Below, in pieces: positions 30,667 to 34,736 of a DNA stretch of 34,736 bases. Source of the stretch: Clostridia bacterium (lineage in GTDB: Bacteria > Bacillota > Clostridia > Christensenellales > CAG-138); assembly GCA_017554455.1 (NCBI GenBank), contig JAFZIH010000021.1:1-34736 (forward strand), given 5' to 3'. Made by a program: the position numbers and the translations under genes. The notes beneath the pieces were generated by a model, which saw only the letters and a list, made by a program, of their open reading frames with translations, did not search any database and was not told where the DNA came from. The first letter of the stretch is position 1, and each line of letters opens with the position of its first letter.

Positions 30667-30740
30667 TGGCTGCCGAACTAGGATTCGAACCTAGACAATA
30701 CGAGTCAGAGTCGTAGGTGCTACCATTACACAATTCGGCA
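30667..30740 (-). tRNA. tRNA-Gln(CTG)
   Basis: 74 nt with encoded CCA. Acceptor TGCCGAA pairs with TTCGGCA; discriminator G; weak first pair (U1-A72) as usual for glutamine. Anticodon loop CTCTGAC gives CUG (reads CAG). A CUG tRNA-Gln is also the known near-cognate for UAG, which is relevant to the TAG-interrupted genes of the element. Confidence 0.95.
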
Positions 30741-30750
30741 ATATCCCGAG

Positions 30751-30930
30751 AAAATCCCGCCGTGCCGTCCGCTTTGGGGTGATAATACCCGCCACTCGGC
30801 AGGTGGGTACACTGCGGAGCCCGCAATCTTCCCGTCGAAGCGGGCTTGATTTTAGGTCGACCGACGCGTGCTTTCCCGTAATCACTCTGTGGGTTTATCA
30901 CATAAAACGTAACGCACACCGCAGGATTTT
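30751..30930 (-). ncRNA. Candidate 6S RNA (long closed hairpin of 180 nt)
   Basis: The two ends pair: minus-strand AAAATCCTGCGGTG (30930-30917) with CACGGCGGGATTTT (30764-30751), 12 of 14 pairs plus one G-U. Then come a symmetric internal bubble of 14-15 nt per side and a second stem, GTGATAAACCC (30901-30891) with GGGTATTATCAC (30790-30779, one bulge). The apical part contains AGCCCGC/GCGGGCT. Length and rod shape with a central bubble are those of 6S RNA, which binds sigma-A RNA polymerase. It sits between two tRNAs in one transcript. The family assignment is by architecture only. Confidence 0.5.
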
Positions 30931-30936
30931 TGGAAC

Positions 30937-31013
30937 TGGTGGGGTTAGTTGGGCTCGAACCAATGACCTCCACGATGTCAACGTGGCGCTCTAACCAACT
31001 GAGCTATAACCCC
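30937..31013 (-). tRNA. tRNA-Val(GAC)
   Basis: 77 nt with encoded CCA. GGGGTTA pairs with TAACCCC; anticodon loop TTGACAT gives GAC; T-arm TTGGTTCGAGCCCAA. First RNA of a tRNA-Val / ncRNA / tRNA-Gln transcript. Confidence 0.96.
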
Positions 31014-31025
31014 TTGCAAACATGT

Positions 31026-31053
31026 ATTATACACATTCTGAGAAAAAATGCAA
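31026..31053 (-). promoter_or_regulatory. Promoter of the tRNA-Val unit
   Basis: TTGCAT (31048-31053), 16-bp spacer, TATAAT (31026-31031). Confidence 0.75.
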
Positions 31054-31115
31054 GTCTTTTTTTCAAAGTTTCAAAAAAACATTGTTTCGGCGATTCGTTT
31101 ACGGATGAAAATTTC

Positions 31116-31144
31116 TTGCAATCGCGCAAAAATTATACTATAAT
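31116..31144 (+). promoter_or_regulatory. Promoter of the oxoamine synthase operon
   Basis: TTGCAA (31116-31121), 17-bp spacer, TATAAT (31139-31144), divergent from the tRNA-Val promoter. Confidence 0.75.
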
Positions 31145-31178
31145 AGCAGACGGCAATTTTTCAGGAAAGGAGGATCCT

Positions 31179-32354
31179 ATGGATCTGTTCTCCAAATGTC
31201 ACAATGAAACGCTGGATATGATCCGTGCAAAGGACATCTACCCGTATTTCCACGAGCTCGAAAGCATGCAGGCGCCGGAAGTCGTGATGGAAGGCAAGCG
31301 CCGCATCATGCTCGGCTCGAACGGATATCTGGGTCTTGCCACGCATCCGCGCGTGATTCAGGCGGGCGTCGAAGCGATCAAAAAGTTCGGCTCCGGCTGC
31401 GCGGGATCGCGGTTTTTGAACGGCACGCTCGTACTGCACACGCAGCTCGAACGCGAGCTTGCCGCGTTCGTCGGCAAGGAAGCATGCATGACCTTCTCCA
31501 CGGGGTTCCAGTCGAATCTCGGCATCATCAGCGCGATCACGGGACGCGGCGACGTCATCCTGTGCGACCGCGAAAACCACGCGAGCATTTACGACGGCTG
31601 TAAGCTCAGCTACGCCGATATGGTGCGCTATCGCCATAACGACATGGAAGACCTCGAAAAAAAGCTCAGTAACGTCCCCGATAAAGCGGGTCGTTTGATC
31701 GTCACCGACGGCGTGTTCTCGATGGGCGGCGATATCGCAAACCTCCCGGAGATCGTCCGGCTCGCCAAAAAGTACGGCGCGCGCGTCATGGTCGATGACG
31801 CGCACGGGCTCGGCGTGCTCGGTGAAGGCGGCCGCGGCACCGCAAGCCATTTCGGGCTCACCGACGAGGTCGACATCATCATGGGCACGTTCTCGAAATC
31901 GCTCGCCGGCATCGGCGGATTCATGGCCGCCAAGGAAGAGATCGTGGACTTTGTGCGGCACACGTCGCGTCCGTTCATCTTCTGCGCGTCCATCCCCCCC
32001 GCCTCCTGTGCGACCGTCACCGAAGCGCTGCACATCCTCATCGAGCAGCCGGAGCTTCCGAAGCGGCTTATGGACCTTTCCATGTATATGCGGAACGGAC
32101 TGAAGCGCGAAGGCATCGCGATCCGCGAAAGCACGACACCGATCATCCCGCTCTACACGCACGACGTCGAGACCACGCTCCGCGTCGACAAGGCGCTGTT
32201 CGAGCGCGGCGTCTACGTGAACCCGGTCCTGCCGCCCGCCGTGCCGCAGTCGGATTGTCTGCTGCGCACGAGCTACATGGCGACGCACACGGAAGCGCTC
32301 CTCGACGAAGCGCTCGAAATCATCAAAGAGGTGTTCACCGAGTATGGCGTCTGA
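31179..32354 (+). CDS. Alpha-oxoamine synthase (KBL / serine palmitoyltransferase-like), PLP-dependent
   Basis: 391 aa fold-type I enzyme that condenses an amino acid with an acyl-CoA. Visible: LGSNGYLGLATHP near 46; GSGCAGSRFLNGT near 72; ENHASIYDG; DDAHGLGVLG (PLP-contacting Asp and His near 209-212); and TFSKSLAGIGG with the Schiff-base Lys near 243. AAAGGAGG lies 5 nt before the ATG. KBL (glycine + acetyl-CoA) would normally neighbour threonine dehydrogenase. Here the partner is a short-chain dehydrogenase overlapping by 11 bp, an arrangement resembling serine palmitoyltransferase plus ketosphinganine reductase or autoinducer synthases. Acyl donor not resolved. Confidence 0.85.
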   Translation: MDLFSKCHNETLDMIRAKDIYPYFHELESMQAPEVVMEGKRRIMLGSNGYLGLATHPRVIQAGVEAIKKFGSGCAGSRFLNGTLVLHTQLERELAAFVGKEACMTFSTGFQSNLGIISAITGRGDVILCDRENHASIYDGCKLSYADMVRYRHNDMEDLEKKLSNVPDKAGRLIVTDGVFSMGGDIANLPEIVRLAKKYGARVMVDDAHGLGVLGEGGRGTASHFGLTDEVDIIMGTFSKSLAGIGGFMAAKEEIVDFVRHTSRPFIFCASIPPASCATVTEALHILIEQPELPKRLMDLSMYMRNGLKREGIAIRESTTPIIPLYTHDVETTLRVDKALFERGVYVNPVLPPAVPQSDCLLRTSYMATHTEALLDEALEIIKEVFTEYGV

Positions 32355-33135
32355 ACAAAGAATCATCGTCATCACGGGCGCATCGAAAGGCATCGGGAAA
32401 GCGGCAGCCGCCGCTTTTTCGCGTGCAGGCGACCGTGTCTATGACCTATCGAGACGCGGTGAGACGACCGAGAACGCCGTTCACGTCCCGTGCGACGTCA
32501 CGGACGAAACGATGTGCAAAACGGCAATCGAGACGGTCCTGCGCGACGCAGGACGCATCGACGTGCTGATCTTAAACGCCGGCTTCGGCATCTCCGGCCC
32601 CATCGAAACGACGGAGATCACTGCCATGCAGAAGCAGTTCGACGTCTGCCTGTTCGGCGCGATGCGCGTGCTCAAGGCGGCGCTGCCCGCCATGCGGGAA
32701 TCGAAGGGGCACGTGCTCTTCACCTCGTCCGTCGCAGCGGTCACACCGATCCCGTATCAGGCGTTCTATTCCGCGGCGAAAGCGTCGATCAACAGCGTCG
32801 TGATGGCGCTCAGAAACGAATTGAAGGGCACCGGCATCCGCGTCGCGGCGGTCCTGCCGGGCGACGTGAAGACCGATTTTACCGCCATGCGCGAAAAGAA
32901 TCCGGTCAACAAGACGCTGTACCCGAACGAGGTCAAGTCCGTCGCGAAGATGGAGCACGACGAGCAGCACGGCATGTCGCCCGACCGCATCGCCGCCCGC
33001 TTTGTCAAGCTCAGTCGGCAGAAGAATCCGAAGCCGTTCTGCTCCGTCGGGATCGCGTATTCGGCGGTCTGCGTTCTCGTAAAGCTCCTCCCCGCCCGTT
33101 TCGCGAACTGGATTCTGGGAAAGATGTACGCGTAA
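32344..33135 (+). CDS. Short-chain dehydrogenase/reductase
   Basis: 263 aa NAD(P)H-dependent oxidoreductase. Cofactor motif TGASKGIGKA (about 12-21), NAGFG near 80, catalytic Ser in FTSSVAAV near 130 and YSAAKAS (Tyr-x3-Lys) near 142-148. The C-terminal tail is hydrophobic (YSAVCVLVKLLPARFANWILGKM), suggesting membrane association, as in 3-ketosphinganine reductase-like SDRs. Overlaps the oxoamine synthase, so the natural guess is reduction of its 2-amino-ketone product. Confidence 0.86.
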   Translation: MASEQRIIVITGASKGIGKAAAAAFSRAGDRVYDLSRRGETTENAVHVPCDVTDETMCKTAIETVLRDAGRIDVLILNAGFGISGPIETTEITAMQKQFDVCLFGAMRVLKAALPAMRESKGHVLFTSSVAAVTPIPYQAFYSAAKASINSVVMALRNELKGTGIRVAAVLPGDVKTDFTAMREKNPVNKTLYPNEVKSVAKMEHDEQHGMSPDRIAARFVKLSRQKNPKPFCSVGIAYSAVCVLVKLLPARFANWILGKMYA

Positions 33136-33162
33136 ATCCATGCGCATGAAAGGAGATCGGCC

Positions 33163-33492
33163 GTGACCAAAGACAGCGTCGTCATGCTCTGCATCCTCGT
33201 ACCGCTTGCCGCGTTCTTTACCGGCATCGGGATCTTTGCGTGGACGCGCAAAAAGCCGATGTGGTTCTGGTCGGGCAGTACGGTCAAAGAGAGCGAGATC
33301 ACGGACGTTCCCGCCTATAACCGCGCGAACGGGATCATGTGGATCTGTTTCTCGCTGATCTACTGGGTCGCCGCCGTGCTTGGGATCTTCAACGTCAAGG
33401 TTGTCGGCGTCGTCATCGGCGCAGGTACGCTCATCGGCATTGTCGCGCTCATCTTCGTTTACAAAGCGATCTATAACAAATACAGGAGATAA
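33163..33492 (+). CDS. Small membrane protein of unknown function (109 aa)
   Basis: Starts with GTG at 33163, six bases after AAAGGAGA. Three hydrophobic segments (about 6-27, 56-76, 82-103) separated by a soluble loop RKKPMWFWSGSTVKESEITDVPAYN. Resembles DUF3784-type small membrane proteins. Stop TAA overlaps the ribosome binding site of the next gene. No function can be assigned. Confidence 0.78.
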   Translation: MTKDSVVMLCILVPLAAFFTGIGIFAWTRKKPMWFWSGSTVKESEITDVPAYNRANGIMWICFSLIYWVAAVLGIFNVKVVGVVIGAGTLIGIVALIFVYKAIYNKYRR

Positions 33493-33494
33493 CC

Positions 33495-34325
33495 ATGTTC
33501 AACCCCACCCCCGCCATGGCCGGCTGGTTCGGCTACCCGCTGGAACTCGACGACCGCCTGCGGCTCATCAAATCCGCGGGTTTTCAAAGCGTGCTCCTGT
33601 GGTGGGCGACGGAATCGACATATGAGCCGCCCGTGCCGCACAAGATGGAAACGGCCGCAAAGAACGGGCTTCTCGTCGAAAACGCGCATCTGCAGTTTGC
33701 GCATATGAACTCGCTCTGGGAGGACGGATACGAGGGCGAGCACTATGCCGCGGAGCTCATGGGGCTTGTCGCGGAAGCGAGCGTGTACGGCGTCAAAACG
33801 CTTGTCGTGCATCTCACGCGCCGCAAGGATCCCCCTCCGTTTTCGGAGATCGGTTTCTCCCGCTTTCTCCGTCTCTGCGAGGTCGCGGAGCGCGCGAACG
33901 TGGACCTTGCGTTCGAGAATCTCCGTGCGCCGGAATACCTTTACGAATTTATGCGGCGCGTCGATTCCCCGCGTGTCGGCGTGTGCTTCGACGCCGGGCA
34001 CAACCATTTCGTCTGCCCGGAGCGAAACATTCTCCGCGACTTTTCCAACCGTGTCAAAGCGGTGCATCTGCACGACAATTTCGGCGATTTCGACGCGCAC
34101 AACATCCCGGGCGACGGCACGATCGACTGGAAAGCGCTCCGGCGCGATCTGATCGAATCTGCCTATACCGGCGCTTGGTCCCTTGAGATCGAGCACGCGC
34201 AGACCTCGGAATTCGGCAAATCCCTTTTGTCCGAACAGGACGATCCCTACTTCGGCATGGGCCCCGAGGAATACCTCGCCCGTGCATTTCAAGCCCATCA
34301 GAAGCTCATTCAAGGCGAACTGTGA
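33495..34325 (+). CDS. Sugar phosphate isomerase/epimerase-type TIM barrel
   Basis: 276 aa xylose-isomerase-like/AP-endonuclease-2 fold. Candidate divalent-metal ligands in order: Glu in AFENL near 140, Asp-x-x-His in CFDAGHNH near 165-170, His in AVHLHDN near 190, Glu in SLEIEHA near 230. IPGDGTIDW is the usual loop before the last strands. Cytoplasmic; substrate unknown (many act on ketoses or inositols). AGGAGATAACC precedes the ATG; last gene of the operon, followed by a terminator. Confidence 0.87.
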   Translation: MFNPTPAMAGWFGYPLELDDRLRLIKSAGFQSVLLWWATESTYEPPVPHKMETAAKNGLLVENAHLQFAHMNSLWEDGYEGEHYAAELMGLVAEASVYGVKTLVVHLTRRKDPPPFSEIGFSRFLRLCEVAERANVDLAFENLRAPEYLYEFMRRVDSPRVGVCFDAGHNHFVCPERNILRDFSNRVKAVHLHDNFGDFDAHNIPGDGTIDWKALRRDLIESAYTGAWSLEIEHAQTSEFGKSLLSEQDDPYFGMGPEEYLARAFQAHQKLIQGEL

Positions 34326-34330
34326 ACGAA

Positions 34331-34356
34331 AGACGCACCGGAAACCCGATGCGTCT
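34331..34356. terminator. Terminator between the isomerase and the YD-repeat gene
   Basis: AGACGCA-(12 nt)-TGCGTCT followed by TTTTTC on the plus strand; it can also serve the converging minus-strand gene. Confidence 0.75.
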
Positions 34357-34397
34357 TTTTCTTTATGCTTTGTACCCGTCCGTTCGCGCCGATACGG

Positions 34398-34736
34398 TCA
34401 ATAGGCGTTGTATTTTCCGGTCTTCGGCGCGTTTTCAAAGAACGCCCACTCGTATTCGATCCGCTCGTTTTCGGTGTCCTCGAAAATGCTGGAATACATT
34501 TCCGAGATCTTGTTGCCGTTTTCGTCGTACGCGTATTCGCTCTGCTCCAGGATCGTTCCGGTTGCGTAATACCTCGTATATCTGATCTTGTTCCCGTTTG
34601 CGTCGTACTCGTACTCGTTCCGGTGTTCAAGCTTGTCCTCGCTGTCGTACCGCAATGCCCGGATCCGATTCCCATTCGCGTCGTATTCGTATTCGATCCG
34701 AAAGTCCAAGCTGCCGTCGACGTTGAAATACGTTTC
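34398..34736 (-). CDS. YD-repeat (RHS-type) protein, C-terminal part; N-terminus off the right edge
   Basis: The frame is open to the window edge, so the TTG at 34709 is not the true start. Three 26-residue repeats begin EYEYDANGNRI, EYEYDANGNKI and EYAYDENGNKI, the YD signature of RHS/teneurin-like extracellular proteins. The protein ends with a short unique tail (FFENAPKTGKYNAY). No toxin domain is present at this end, so it is more like a short cell-surface repeat protein than a polymorphic toxin. Stop TGA at 34398. Confidence 0.8.
   Translation of the reverse strand, partial: ETYFNVDGSLDFRIEYEYDANGNRIRALRYDSEDKLEHRNEYEYDANGNKIRYTRYYATGTILEQSEYAYDENGNKISEMYSSIFEDTENERIEYEWAFFENAPKTGKYNAY

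Noticed and set aside
30653-30973. A 106-aa minus-strand ORF across the tRNA region
   Set aside because: It runs through tRNA-Gln and the structured RNA and has no ribosome binding site.
34398-34709. A complete 103-aa gene starting at TTG 34709
   Set aside because: The same frame continues in YD-like sequence to the window edge, so the start is outside the window.

Overview
The window reads as the chromosome of an uncultured, GC-rich Bacillota (Clostridia-type) bacterium that carries one AT-rich integrated element of about 4.9 kb. The host assignment rests on four things seen here: strong AGGAGG-type ribosome binding sites; the conserved Firmicutes order spoIVFA-like / spoIVFB / TIGR03960 radical SAM / TIGR03936 / rng / membrane glycosyltransferase / rplU-prp-rpmA; an L27 with a Prp-cleavable N-terminus; and sporulation protease genes. 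I cannot place it more finely than that.

Layout. 1-3280: tilS (running off the left edge), a D-2-hydroxyacid dehydrogenase, bioY and tRNA-Ser(GGA), all on the minus strand. 3282-8157: an integrated element bounded by a 46-bp direct repeat of the 5' half of tRNA-Ser. It has a tyrosine integrase, a serine recombinase, a 75-aa protein, and a three-gene minus-strand operon that standard-code ORF calling misses. 8247-8988: tRNA-Ala(CGC), a GNAT acetyltransferase and an array of small hairpins. 9006-20229: pepF, the rpmA-prp-rplU operon, a membrane glycosyltransferase, rng, the two radical-SAM-linked genes, the SpoIVF pair and an L,D-transpeptidase lipoprotein. 20380-24071: a three-subunit xanthine-dehydrogenase-type molybdenum hydroxylase. 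24253-29376: a probable operon of plsC-like, gltS-like, ywaF-like and a TIR-TM-RCC1 protein. 29466-31053: two small genes, a second hairpin array, and a tRNA-Val / 6S-like RNA / tRNA-Gln unit. 31116-34325: an alpha-oxoamine synthase, a short-chain dehydrogenase, a small membrane protein and a TIM-barrel isomerase in one operon. 34398-34736: the C-terminal part of a YD-repeat protein.

The main discovery is in the element. Three adjacent genes at 4672-6027 (229, 67 and 119 codons, each with its own ribosome binding site) are interrupted by 15 in-frame stops, and every one is TAG. None is TAA or TGA, and the genes end in TAA, TAA and TGA. Reading TAG as glutamine restores plausible proteins, including a helix-turn-helix of the S-x-Q-T-I type and a DUF6291-like protein. 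The integrase, the recombinase and the 75-aa gene (719 codons together) contain no TAG. The host genes do not look recoded, and I found no amber-suppressor tRNA in the element. The operon may therefore be readable only when a suppressor tRNA is supplied, for example by a TAG-recoded helper phage. That last step is inference.

The element has also separated tRNA-Ser from its original promoter, now stranded at 8178-8206, and appears to supply a consensus replacement promoter at 3437-3465. Two arrays of tiny hairpins with constant linkers (8865-8955 and 30453-30625) are a second unexplained feature of this genome.
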